NCBI RefSeq assembly: GCF_038958875.1
Contig: NZ_CP152407.1
Span: 2,859,501-2,923,500 of the forward strand
Length of the DNA: 64,000 nucleotides
Reading direction: 5' to 3'
Source of the DNA: Acidovorax sp. FHTAMBA
Lineage (GTDB): Bacteria; Pseudomonadota; Gammaproteobacteria; Burkholderiales; Burkholderiaceae_C
Shown here: one piece after another, positions 16,290 through 26,055 of the stretch
Layout of the letters: each line of letters starts with the position of its first letter
Numbering within the stretch: the first letter of the stretch is position 1
Made by a program: the position numbers and the translations under genes
The notes under the pieces: generated by a model
The model's input: the letters and a program-made list of their open reading frames with translations, nothing else
What the model was told of the DNA's origin: nothing
Databases searched by the model: none

Positions 16290-17174
16290 TCAGGCCTGCG
16301 CGCTGGCAGCAAGGATCTGCTTGACCAGCGGATGGTGCAGCCCGCGGCGCGAGCGGATGGCGTGGATTTCCTCGCGCACATCCTCGCACTGCCCCAGCAA
16401 CCTGAGGCCGCGCATCTGCCCTACATCGCCCGCACCGAGCTGACTTACCGGAAACACTCCCATACCCCGCGCGGCAAACACCGCCAGCAGTGCGCTGTCT
16501 TCAAATTCGCCGACGATTCGCGGTTGGATACCCTTCGTGTCGAACCAGTGGTCAAGCGCCATGCGCAGCGCAGAGTGACCTGTGGGCAACAGCACGGGCA
16601 GGTTGTTCAGTGACAGGGGAAACCCCTCGCGCTGTGCCTTGCCCACCAGCTTGGCTGGCCCATACCAATGCACGCCCGAATCCACCAGCCGCTCACTGGT
16701 CAGCCGCAGGTTGGGGTTGCGCGGTGCCGACTGGCCGGCCAGCACGATATCGAGCTGGTGCAGGGCCAGTTCCGCCAGCAGTTGCTCGACTTCGCCTTCA
16801 TGGCACACCAGCCTTAGATCGGGGGTTTCGAGCACTGGCGCAAGTAGCGCATGCGCGGCCAGCTTCGAAATCCCGTCTGACAGCCCAACGGAAAGCTGCG
16901 CCACACGGCCTGTGGCGGCCTCGCGCACCTCGTCCGGGAGCGACTGCCCAAGGGTGAAAATTTCCTCGGCACGTTTAAATGCGGCCTGCCCGGCAGGCGT
17001 GGGCGCAACCCCCCTGCCCGCCGGCTTGAGCAACTGGTGCCCCAGCTGCTTTTCCAGCTCGCGCACCTGGGCACTGATGGTCTGCACCGCCATGTCCAGG
17101 CGTTCGGCGGCCCGCGCAAAACCACCTTCCTTGATGACAACCCAAAAATAATAGAGGTGGCGGTAGTTCAACAT
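16290..17174 (-). CDS. nhaR: LysR-family transcriptional regulator, NhaR-like
   Basis: A 294-residue LysR-type activator. Its N-terminal HTH (LNYRHLYYFWVVIKEGGFARAAERL) with the unusual MAVQTISAQVRELEKQLG recognition helix matches NhaR rather than most LysR proteins. The effector domain contains the LVCHEGEVEQLLAELALHQLDIVLAG segment typical of that group. NhaR activates sodium/proton antiporter and biofilm genes in enterobacteria. No nhaA gene is in the window, so the target here is open. A small membrane protein gene (17303) is divergent from it, with 128 bases between, and is a candidate target. Confidence 0.85.
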   Translation of the reverse strand: MLNYRHLYYFWVVIKEGGFARAAERLDMAVQTISAQVRELEKQLGHQLLKPAGRGVAPTPAGQAAFKRAEEIFTLGQSLPDEVREAATGRVAQLSVGLSDGISKLAAHALLAPVLETPDLRLVCHEGEVEQLLAELALHQLDIVLAGQSAPRNPNLRLTSERLVDSGVHWYGPAKLVGKAQREGFPLSLNNLPVLLPTGHSALRMALDHWFDTKGIQPRIVGEFEDSALLAVFAARGMGVFPVSQLGAGDVGQMRGLRLLGQCEDVREEIHAIRSRRGLHHPLVKQILAASAQA

Positions 17175-17302
17175 GTCGAATCAGCTTCGGGAAAACCGCA
17201 TCTTAGTTGCGGGCAGGGTTGGTTTATCCAGCGCCATTCCCTCGCCAGACTACGGGTTCTCGCACCAACTATCTGACCTATTTCGAAGAAGAGGAACAAC
17301 AC

Positions 17303-17701
17303 ATGCTTTACATCGCCAACTGGACCCTTGTCATGCTGCTGTTTGCGCTGTGGTCGCTCGCGGCCTGGGCCTTTCATGGCGTGGTGGTCTGGGCGCTAAC
17401 CGTGGCGCCCTCGCTCACCGGGCCGGCGGCCGACCTCTCGTCCGTGCCCATGCCCGCGTGGCTGCTGCAGTTTTTGCCCGTTGAGGCGATTCAGGGCCTG
17501 ATCGTGGCACTGACCGAAACGTGGACCCTGCTGGCCGGATTCCTGCAGGCTGCGCCCTCGGTAGCCAGCGGCGTTACGGCCGTAACTTGGACCTTGTGGG
17601 GGCTGGGCAGCGCAGTGCTGCTGGCGGTGGGTGTGGGCATCCACCTGTGCGTATCGCTGTGGGCCCGTCGCAGCACGGGTGCAGCCAGGCTGTCGGCTTA
17701 G
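17303..17701 (+). CDS. Small hypothetical membrane protein
   Basis: A 132-residue protein with three or so hydrophobic segments: residues 4-35 (LVMLLFALWSLAAWAFHGVV), about 75-90, and 97-120 (TAVTWTLWGLGSAVLLAVGV), ending in a short basic tail. The start ATG 17303 follows GAAGAGGAAC, a good ribosome site, whereas the upstream frame lacks one. Function unknown. It is divergent from the NhaR-like regulator and may be controlled by it. Its stop overlaps the end of a protein-like stretch on the other strand (17698-17874). Confidence 0.7.
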   Translation: MLYIANWTLVMLLFALWSLAAWAFHGVVVWALTVAPSLTGPAADLSSVPMPAWLLQFLPVEAIQGLIVALTETWTLLAGFLQAAPSVASGVTAVTWTLWGLGSAVLLAVGVGIHLCVSLWARRSTGAARLSA

Positions 17702-17874
17702 GCCGTGTAGCGCGCCAATCGGCGAATAGCCACGAGCGGCTCGACGCCCTGCTCGACCAGATCGGACAGATCGACCAGATCGGGCTGGGTACACCGCACG
17801 CAAACCAGCATCGTGCTCTGCCGCAAGATCGACCGCCGCAGCGTGGGGGCTTGAGCCTCAAGAAACTCCTTTTT
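17698..17874 (-). pseudogene. Protein-like 3' fragment abutting a palindromic repeat
   Basis: On the minus strand an open stretch runs from inside the repeat copy at 17868 down to TAA at 17698-17700. The translation (LRRSILRQSTMLVCVRC, then TQPDLVDLSDLVEQGVEPLV and AIRRLARYTA) looks like genuine protein and has GC-rich third positions. No start codon is found upstream in the same frame. It is either the tail of a gene broken at the repeat or a very short gene starting at the internal ATG. Family unknown. Confidence 0.35.
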
Positions 17875-17922
17875 TGATAGCTGCCAGCGCTTGCTGCATA
17901 AGCGCTAGAGGCCAAAAATCCT
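17868..17922 (-). repeat. Palindromic repeat copy 4
   Basis: TTTGATAGCTGCCAGCGCTTGCTGCATAAGCGCTAGAGGCCAAAAATCC in plus-strand order (split here as stem AGCGCTTgctgcatAAGCGCT), reverse orientation. It lies downstream of the EEP-family gene. Confidence 0.85.
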
Positions 17923-17951
17923 TGAAACCGATGGAGTACGTCAAGCGGGCG

Positions 17952-18926
17952 CTATCGCGCCACCAACCGTACGACCACAGGGCGATGGTCTGAGCCCAAA
18001 TCTGGCCCATGGCCAGAGTCCACAAGCTGCCACCCCCTGGATGCCAGAACATGGTCGAGCGGCAGAACTGACAACCAGCCAAACGCGTTGGGCCAGCTCC
18101 GTGCCAAACCATTGGCGCGCCTGAGCTGCGAATCAATGGCAAACAAGCCTTTGGCCCAGGGCGTAGTGTTGAAATCCCCCGCCATCAAGGCCAGCCCGCC
18201 CGATTGCGACAAATGGTGCGTTTCCTCGACGAAGGCCTGGTCCCGGCGTTGCGCGTAGGTTGCATTCAGAGGCGGCATGGGGTGAATCGCACTGAGTCGA
18301 ACGGGGCCACCTGCCCAAGTCACCGTGGCCCGCAGCCGCAGGGTGTCTTGCATGTCTGCAGGCTCCACCTTCTGCACCTCTGACAACGGGTAGCGCGACA
18401 GAATGGCCAGCCCAAACTGGTCGGGTTGCGGTGCCTCCACGCGATGCGGGTACCGTTGGGCAACTTCTGGCGATTGAAGGGCTTGCTGTGCCTGCCCCGT
18501 GAACTCCTGCAGAAACACCACATCCGGCGCCTCACCAGACACCAGCCAGCCCACCAAGCCACTGAAATCCGTGGTGTCAAAGTTCAGATTGGCGGTGGCC
18601 ACCTGCAGCACAGGCCTGGCCCCCACAGGCTCGGTGCTGCGGTCCAGCGTGCCGGATTGCACAAAGAACGTAGCGGCCAGAACAAGGGAAGGTATGAGCG
18701 GCCACCAGGCGCGCTTTGCAACCACCAGCACCGCGAGACAAGTGATCCCCGCCACCAGATACACCCACTGCCAATGGGAGATCAGCTCCAGCGCCCATTG
18801 CACATCTTCAAATTCATGGAGGGGGATGATTCGGAGAATGGGTGCGCTCAGGCTGAAAATTGTGCACAGCCAAATGATCCACTGTGTTCTGGAAACAATG
18901 AAGCGTGCTATAGGAAAGTGAGGCAT
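17952..18926 (-). CDS. Endonuclease/exonuclease/phosphatase (EEP) family protein with N-terminal membrane helices
   Basis: A 324-residue protein with about three hydrophobic helices in the first 95 residues, followed by an EEP-fold domain facing the periplasm if the topology is as expected. Metal-binding and catalytic motifs are present: ATANLNF, PDVVFLQEF (Glu), AIHPMPP, MAGDFNTTPW (Asp/Asn) and GSDHRPVVV (Asp/His). Such proteins cleave phosphodiester bonds in nucleic acids or phospholipids; the substrate here is unknown. The gene stands alone, with palindromic repeats on both flanks. Confidence 0.85.
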   Translation of the reverse strand: MPHFPIARFIVSRTQWIIWLCTIFSLSAPILRIIPLHEFEDVQWALELISHWQWVYLVAGITCLAVLVVAKRAWWPLIPSLVLAATFFVQSGTLDRSTEPVGARPVLQVATANLNFDTTDFSGLVGWLVSGEAPDVVFLQEFTGQAQQALQSPEVAQRYPHRVEAPQPDQFGLAILSRYPLSEVQKVEPADMQDTLRLRATVTWAGGPVRLSAIHPMPPLNATYAQRRDQAFVEETHHLSQSGGLALMAGDFNTTPWAKGLFAIDSQLRRANGLARSWPNAFGWLSVLPLDHVLASRGWQLVDSGHGPDLGSDHRPVVVRLVAR

Positions 18927-19037
18927 GAATCGGGTAACCCGCCGGAGGTGGGTCAGCTTGACTGATGATTAGACCGTTGCTAGTCGTTCGCCCGCTTGGG
19001 AAGCACTATTACATTGTTGCGTTTCTGCGCCCTGAAG

Positions 19038-19102
19038 TACTTCACTATTTATAGCTTCCCGTGCTTTCTGGATAAGCGCCAGCGGCCTATTTGATTCAGA
19101 TT
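19038..19102 (-). repeat. Palindromic repeat copy 5
   Basis: Degenerate copy: TATAGCTTCCCGTGCTTTCTGGATAAGCGCC then AGCGGCCTATTTGATT. It sits immediately after the acyltransferase stop (19115, minus strand) in an intergenic gap. Confidence 0.7.
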
Positions 19103-19114
19103 TTCCCAACCCCT

Positions 19115-19705
19115 TCAGGCCTCGAACTGCCCCGGGTTCTTGCCCTTGATGGGTGCATAGAACGCCTTGATGGCGGCCATGTCGGCCTCCACGTCGCCCG
19201 TAAGTTCGAACAGCGGCCCCAGGCCGCCGACCTTGCGCTCGTAGTCCACAAAGGCCAGCACGATGGGTACGCCCGCCTGCTGGGCGATGAAGTAAAAGCC
19301 CGTCTTCCAGTGCCGTGTCTTGCCGCGCGTGCCCTCGGGCGGCACGATGAGTTGCATGGGGCCGTCGGCGTCGCGCATGGCCTGGGCCGACAGGGCCACC
19401 AGGTTGCTGGCCTGGCCCCGGTTGACCGGAATGCCGCCCAGCCAGCGCATCAGGCCACCGAAGGGCCAGCGGAAGATGCTCTGCTTGCCCATCCAGTACA
19501 CGCGCAGGCGCAGCACGAAGGCGAGCATCAGGGTGTAGGGCAGGTCCCAGTTGCTGGTGTGGGGTGCGGCAATCAGCACGCTCTTGGCAGCGTGCTGCGG
19601 TAGCTGGCCCTCCACCTTCCAGCCCGTGGCCTTGAGGATGGCGACGGACAGCCCGCGCAGCAGGGTGTTGATGACGGGTGTATCGAAAATGGTGTGATGG
19701 TGCAT
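19115..19705 (-). CDS. 1-acyl-sn-glycerol-3-phosphate acyltransferase-like protein
   Basis: The 196-residue PlsC-domain protein has the acceptor motif APHTSNWD near residue 50 (the family motif is H-x4-D), the GGIPVNRG block near 90 and the PPEGTRGKT block near 120. These are the three hallmark blocks of glycerolipid acyltransferases. This short subtype, which reads HTSNWD rather than the usual HxSxxD, is common next to lipid genes and acts at the inner membrane. Start ATG 19705 (MHHHTIFDTP) is chosen since the family homology begins there. It lies downstream of the prpE terminator, so it must have its own promoter. Confidence 0.88.
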   Translation of the reverse strand: MHHHTIFDTPVINTLLRGLSVAILKATGWKVEGQLPQHAAKSVLIAAPHTSNWDLPYTLMLAFVLRLRVYWMGKQSIFRWPFGGLMRWLGGIPVNRGQASNLVALSAQAMRDADGPMQLIVPPEGTRGKTRHWKTGFYFIAQQAGVPIVLAFVDYERKVGGLGPLFELTGDVEADMAAIKAFYAPIKGKNPGQFEA

Positions 19706-19753
19706 GGGAGGCGCGGCAGCCGAGGGCACCAAAGACTTCGGATACTTCTTGCT

Positions 19754-19797
19754 ACAAAAAAACCGGGGCCAGTGTACCAAGCGAGCCACTGGCCCCG
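19754..19797 (-). terminator. Rho-independent terminator of prpE
   Basis: On the minus strand an 11-base perfect stem CGGGGCCAGTG / CACTGGCCCCG (19764-19774 with 19787-19797) with a 12-base loop is followed by GGTTTTTTTGT. It begins 60 bases after the prpE stop and separates that gene from the acyltransferase. Confidence 0.9.
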
Positions 19798-19856
19798 CTT
19801 TTCGCTGTCGAGGCTCCCAAACCGTCAGTTACCTGGTACACGCGCCGGGGTATTTT

Positions 19857-21749
<1,893 letters not shown>

Positions 21750-21884
21750 GGCGGCTTGTCTCCTCGGCATCTCTTCGGGTCCGTCGGGGTGGCGGGTTCT
21801 GAATTCATAATTATTCATAACGGACTTGCGGCAAGCTGACGAGGGGTGCCTTCACTCAATAGAGTGTTTTGTGGCGTAGATTTA

Positions 21885-21905
21885 AGAAATATATATTTCT
21901 ATAAT
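21885..21905 (+). promoter_or_regulatory. Candidate ChrB operator and -10 box of the chr operon
   Basis: A perfect 16-base palindrome AGAAATATATATTTCT (21885-21900) is fused to a perfect TATAAT (21900-21905), in an AT-rich island within GC-rich DNA, 20 bases before the chrB ATG. ChrB proteins are chromate-responsive regulators in other bacteria, so autorepression by binding here is a reasonable inference. Confidence 0.65.
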
Positions 21906-21925
21906 CAACGCATATACTTCACACA

Positions 21926-22876
21926 ATGTGGTCCACCCTCATCATGACCTTGCCCACACAGCCCAATGCGGTGCGGCTGCGCATCTGGCGCCATCTCAAA
22001 ACGCTGGGCTGCGCGGCCCTGCGCGATGGTGCCTATCTGCTGCCCCGGGAACACGCGGGCCTGCTGGCCCCCGTGGCCGAGCAGGTTCGCGAGCACGGCG
22101 GCACGGCCATGGTGTTGAGCATGGCGGCCACCGATGACGCCCAGCGCGCCGCCATTGAAGCGCTGTTTGACCGCACCGAAGCCTTCACCCAGTGGCGCGA
22201 CACCGCCACCGCCCTGCAGGCCGACCTGGCGCAGCTCAGCGAAACCGATGCCCGCCGCCGCCTGCGCAGCATTGCCGACGCGCTGCAGGCGCTGCACCGC
22301 ACCGACTACTACCCCGGCAGCGCAGCCACCCAGGCCGATGCCGACCTGGCCACACTGCGCCAGGCGGTGGATGCCTGCTTCTCCAAAGGCGAACCGGCGG
22401 CCCAGCCTGCGCATGGCATTGCGCGCCTGGACCGCACGAAGTTCCAGAACCGGCGCTGGACCACGCGCGCCCGGCCCTGGGTGGACCGCCTGGCCTGCGC
22501 CTGGCTGATCCGCCGCTTCATCGATCCGGGCGCGGTCTTTGTCTGGCTGCAGGACCCGGCCCAGGCGCCGCGCGGCGCACTGGGCTTTGACTTTGACGGT
22601 GCCCGCTTCACCCATGTGGGCGCGCGTGTGAGCTTTGAGGTGCTGGCCGCCAGCTTTGACCTGGATCGTGCCGACGCCCGGCTGCAGCGCCTGGCCCGGG
22701 TCGTGCATTACCTGGATGTGGGCGGCATCCCCGTGCCCGAGGCTGCGGGCCTGGAAGCCGTGCTGGCCGGGCTGCGCGAGGTACATGCCGATGACGACCA
22801 GCTGACCCAGGCCGCCGCCGCCGTGTTCGACGCGCTGTATGCCGCGCCCCTCCCCTCAAACCCCCTCGCCGCATGA
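21926..22876 (+). CDS. chrB: Chromate resistance protein ChrB (chromate-sensing regulator)
   Basis: The 316-residue protein has the two ChrB halves: an N-terminal domain with RLRIWRHLKTLGCAALRDGAYLLP (near residue 15) and a C-terminal domain containing TRARPWVDRLACAWLIRRFIDP (about 185-205), the ChrB signature. ChrB is the chromate-responsive regulator of chr operons. It overlaps chrA by ATGA (22873-22876). Two starts are possible, ATG 21926 and ATG 21944 (MTLPTQPNAV). With the -10 box at 21900 either leaves a very short leader and no clear ribosome site. Confidence 0.92.
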   Translation: MWSTLIMTLPTQPNAVRLRIWRHLKTLGCAALRDGAYLLPREHAGLLAPVAEQVREHGGTAMVLSMAATDDAQRAAIEALFDRTEAFTQWRDTATALQADLAQLSETDARRRLRSIADALQALHRTDYYPGSAATQADADLATLRQAVDACFSKGEPAAQPAHGIARLDRTKFQNRRWTTRARPWVDRLACAWLIRRFIDPGAVFVWLQDPAQAPRGALGFDFDGARFTHVGARVSFEVLAASFDLDRADARLQRLARVVHYLDVGGIPVPEAAGLEAVLAGLREVHADDDQLTQAAAAVFDALYAAPLPSNPLAA

Positions 22877-24237
22877 CAACATCCGCCAACGCCCCCACCC
22901 TGGAGCGCCCCGCCGCCGTCGGCTTTGGCGAGGCCCTGCGCTTCTGGCTCAAGCTCGGCTTCATCAGCTTCGGCGGTCCGGCCGGGCAGATCGCCATCAT
23001 GCACACCGAGCTGGTCGAGCGGCGCCGCTGGATCAGCGAGACGCGCTTTCTGCACGCCCTCAACTACTGCATGCTGCTGCCCGGCCCCGAGGCGCAGCAA
23101 CTGGCCACCTACATCGGCTGGCTGCTGCACCGCACCTGGGGCGGCATCGTGGCGGGCGCCTTGTTTGTACTGCCCTCGCTGTTCATCCTGATCGCGCTGT
23201 CCTGGGTGTATCTGCGCTTTGGCGATGTGCCGGTGGTGGCGGGCATCTTCTACGGCATCAAGCCCGCCGTCACAGCGCTGGTGTTGCACGCCGCGCACCG
23301 CATCGGCACGCGCGCGCTCAAGAACGGCTGGATGTGGGGCATCGCCGCCGCGTCCTTCGTGGCCATCTTTGCATTCCACACGCCCTTCCCGGCCATCGTG
23401 CTGGCGGCCGGGCTCATCGGCTACTTCGGTGCAAAGCGCTGGCCCGCCGTATTCGCACTCGGTGGCGGACATGGCAATACCCACAAGGGCTACGGCCCGG
23501 CGCTGATCGACGACGACACGCCCACGCCTGCCCACGCCCGCTTCTCGCGCAGCCACTTGGCGAAGGTGCTGGCGGCGGGCCTGCTGCTGTGGCTGGCAGC
23601 CATGGGCGTGCTGGTGGCCACGCAGGGCTGGCAAGGCACGCTCACGCAGATGGGCTGGTTCTTCACCAAAGCCGCGCTGCTGACCTTTGGCGGCGCCTAC
23701 GCCGTGCTGCCTTACGTGTATCAGGGCGCGGTGGAACACTACCAGTGGCTCAGCGGCCCGCAGATGATCGACGGTCTGGCCCTGGGCGAGACCACGCCCG
23801 GCCCGTTGATCATGGTGGTGGCCTTTGTGGGCTTTGTCGGCGCCTGGCTGCAGCAGGTGTGGGGGCCGGACGCGCTGTTTGCCGGTGCCGCCACGGGCGC
23901 CGTGGTGGTCACCTTCGTCACTTTTCTGCCCTCGTTCATCTTCATTCTGGCCGGCGGTCCGGTGGTGGAGGCCACGCACGGCAAGCTCGGCTTCACCGCG
24001 CCGCTGTCGGCCATCACCGCCGCCGTGGTGGGCGTGATCCTGAACCTGGCGCTGTTCTTTGCCTGGCACCTGCTGTGGCCGCAAGGCTTTGGCGCGGCAA
24101 TGGATGCGGTGTCGGCCGTGATCGCGCTCGCAGCCGGTGTGGCGCTGTTCCGCTTCAAGACCGGCGTGCTGAGCCTGCTGGCGGCGTGCGCGGTGGTCGG
24201 GCTGGCGGTGACGTTGTTCAGGCCCTGGCTCGCCTGA
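22873..24237 (+). CDS. chrA: Chromate efflux transporter
   Basis: The 454-residue inner-membrane exporter of the CHR superfamily pumps chromate out of the cytoplasm. It has two homologous CHR domains. The first starts KLGFISFGGPAGQIAIMH (about 30-47) with the family's LLPGPEAQQL signature; the second starts FTKAALLTFGGAYAVLPYVY with ALGETTPGPLIM (about 265-315). About ten to twelve hydrophobic helices are seen. The start overlaps the chrB stop, so translation is coupled. Downstream is the SOD/rhodanese fusion. Confidence 0.95.
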   Translation: MTTSANAPTLERPAAVGFGEALRFWLKLGFISFGGPAGQIAIMHTELVERRRWISETRFLHALNYCMLLPGPEAQQLATYIGWLLHRTWGGIVAGALFVLPSLFILIALSWVYLRFGDVPVVAGIFYGIKPAVTALVLHAAHRIGTRALKNGWMWGIAAASFVAIFAFHTPFPAIVLAAGLIGYFGAKRWPAVFALGGGHGNTHKGYGPALIDDDTPTPAHARFSRSHLAKVLAAGLLLWLAAMGVLVATQGWQGTLTQMGWFFTKAALLTFGGAYAVLPYVYQGAVEHYQWLSGPQMIDGLALGETTPGPLIMVVAFVGFVGAWLQQVWGPDALFAGAATGAVVVTFVTFLPSFIFILAGGPVVEATHGKLGFTAPLSAITAAVVGVILNLALFFAWHLLWPQGFGAAMDAVSAVIALAAGVALFRFKTGVLSLLAACAVVGLAVTLFRPWLA

Positions 24238-24268
24238 ATCCAACCCCATGACGCTTCGAGGACATCCC

Positions 24269-24907
24269 ATGCAAGCACTCTCTGGCACCTCCTCCCTTCC
24301 ACCCGGCATGGCCCTGGCGTTGGCCGCCAGCTTTGGCAGCCTGGAACACTGGCATGCGCAGCTCGTGGCGGCAGCACGCGATGGCGGTACTGGCGCGCTG
24401 CAATTGGCGTTTCAGGACGATAGCGGGATGCTGGTGAACGAGCGTGCCTCGGTCAGCGGCACGCCGCTGCTCACGCTGGATGAGTCCGGGCATGACCCAC
24501 TGGAGGCAGCGGCCGCTGTCGAAACCCTCCTCGCCACCATCGACTGGGCTGCTGTCTATAGCCGCTACCAGCTTGCGGTGACTGCTGCCAGTGACAGGCT
24601 GCAGGCGTCGGCGCAGGAGGCGCAGCAGGCCGCGCACCTCATCGACGTGCGCCGGGCGGGCGCCTACGCCGGGGCCGCCACCACCCTTCCCGGCGCCCGT
24701 TGGCGCGATCCGGCCGCCATTGGAACCTGGTTGCAGGAAATTCCTGTGGGTGCGCAAGTGGTCGTGTACTGTGTCCATGGCCACGACGTAAGCCGGGCCG
24801 CCGCGCTGCGCCTGCGTGCTGCGGGCATCAAGGCGCGCTTTCTGCAGGGCGGACTGGAGGGCTGGGCGGCATCGGGCCACGCCCTGCAGCCCAAAGACGC
24901 GGCTTGA
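24269..24907 (+). CDS. Truncated Fe/Mn-SOD-like domain fused to rhodanese (chromate operon)
   Basis: A 212-residue protein of two parts. Residues ~1-100 look like the C-terminal half of Fe/Mn superoxide dismutase (LAASFGSLEHWHAQLVAAA, LLTLDESGHDPLEAA, IDWAAVYSRY). The metal-ligand spacing Asp71-x3-His75 is kept, but the tryptophan, glutamate and tyrosine around it and the whole N-terminal half with the other two ligands are lost. Residues ~115-205 are a rhodanese domain with catalytic Cys168 in YCVHGHDVSRAAAL. In Cupriavidus and others, chr clusters carry separate SOD (chrC) and rhodanese (chrE) genes; here they appear joined and the SOD part reduced. Start ATG 24269 follows TCGAGGACATCCC. 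Dismutase activity is unlikely. Confidence 0.75.
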   Translation: MQALSGTSSLPPGMALALAASFGSLEHWHAQLVAAARDGGTGALQLAFQDDSGMLVNERASVSGTPLLTLDESGHDPLEAAAAVETLLATIDWAAVYSRYQLAVTAASDRLQASAQEAQQAAHLIDVRRAGAYAGAATTLPGARWRDPAAIGTWLQEIPVGAQVVVYCVHGHDVSRAAALRLRAAGIKARFLQGGLEGWAASGHALQPKDAA

Positions 24908-24908
24908 A

Positions 24909-24966
24909 AACTATAGTTTTGATAGCTGCCAGCGCTTACTGGATAAGCGCTGGAGGTCAAAAACAC
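24909..24966 (-). repeat. Palindromic repeat copy 6
   Basis: TTTGATAGCTGCCAGCGCTTACTGGATAAGCGCTGGAGGTCAAA in plus-strand order (stem CCAGCGCTTactggataAGCGCTGG), reverse orientation. It begins two bases after the SOD/rhodanese stop in a convergent gap. Confidence 0.85.
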
Positions 24967-24977
24967 TGAAGATTTAA

Positions 24978-25583
24978 TTACTTCACCAGCGCCAGCACAT
25001 CCTTGAACGCCGGGTGCTCGCAACTGCCCAGCCATTCAAATGCGACCATTTCAGTGGTCACCAGCTCGGCGCCTGCGCCGGCCAGCCGGTCGAAGGCGGC
25101 GTCGCGGTTGCGCTCGGTGCGCGAGCCGCAGGCGTCGGTCACCACCCACACTTCAAACTCGTCGTCGATCAGGTCCAGCGCGGTCTGCAACAGGCAGACA
25201 TGGGCTTCGCACCCTGCAATGACGATGGTGCCGCGTTCGGGCGCTTGCTGCGCGGGCTTTTGCAGGTGCTTGGGCAGGCTGCGCGCGTTGCCGCCCTGCT
25301 GCGGCTTGGCGGGGGGGCGCAGCCATTCGCCCAGGCCTTCCTCGGCGGCGCTGAAATGCATCTTGGCCAGGGTGTTCTGGCACAGGGCGCGCAGAGCGGG
25401 GTCGTTAGCGCCCAGGCGCGAGGGGTTTTGCTCGGTGCCCCACACGGGTACGTCCAGCATGCGGGCAATCTCGGCCAGGCGGCGGGCATTGGCCAGCACG
25501 GCGGGGCCTTCAAAGATGGCGGGCATCAGGCGTTCCTGGTAATCAACCAGGACGAGTTGGGATTCGGTGGCGTCAAGCAGCAT
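24978..25583 (-). CDS. Isochorismatase-family cysteine hydrolase
   Basis: A 201-residue hydrolase with the family triad visible: Asp14 in VLVDYQERL, Lys near 74 in NTLAKMHFSA and the nucleophile Cys130 in GCEAHVCLLQTA. An extra insert of about 20 residues rich in Q, P and K sits between the first two motifs. Family members hydrolyse amides such as nicotinamide or pyrazinamide, or vinyl ethers; this subgroup has no settled substrate. It lies alone in a convergent arrangement with the chr operon. Confidence 0.85.
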   Translation of the reverse strand: MLLDATESQLVLVDYQERLMPAIFEGPAVLANARRLAEIARMLDVPVWGTEQNPSRLGANDPALRALCQNTLAKMHFSAAEEGLGEWLRPPAKPQQGGNARSLPKHLQKPAQQAPERGTIVIAGCEAHVCLLQTALDLIDDEFEVWVVTDACGSRTERNRDAAFDRLAGAGAELVTTEMVAFEWLGSCEHPAFKDVLALVK

Positions 25584-26055
25584 GGGGGGGTCTTTCTCTC
25601 GTGTGGGTGCAAGGGCCGGATTGTCGCAGCCGTAGCGCAGCGCCGGGGGCTTTGCACCTGCCGGCGTATCTTGAACTTTGCGGGCAGGCCCCAGCGCGCT
25701 TGGCTGGCAGGAGCATGGGAGGTAGCTTCATGCAACCCTTGGCTCTGAACAATGCTTTTACCCGCTGGAATCCGGGCCGGCGGTCGTCATGACCACCCGG
25801 GATGACGCAAAGGACAACAACATGGGCCGGTCTTGCCGGGCCTCCCTTGATTCAGGAGTGTCTTGCCAAGCTGGAGTGAAAAGTCATCGCAGAGTCGCTG
25901 GGATTGCCTCGCTCAGGCTGGCCGACCATGCCGGCGCTCCAAGCAGTCTGGCGGCAATCGGCCGGCGAGGCAGTCTCACCGACCTCCATTCAAACCAGCC
26001 AGCCTGCTCAAAATCCGGGTCTGTTCATGTCGGGGCAAACGATAAAGTCTGCACA
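25584..26055 (+). other. 472-base gap with no gene recognised
   Basis: Short open frames occur on both strands but none has a ribosome site, known motif or consistent coding composition. The stretch 25733-25790 (MQPLALNNAFTRWNPGRR) has protein-like wording but stops after 20 codons; it may be a short peptide or chance. The region must hold the promoter of the isochorismatase gene and the 3' untranslated end of glsA. Confidence 0.3.
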
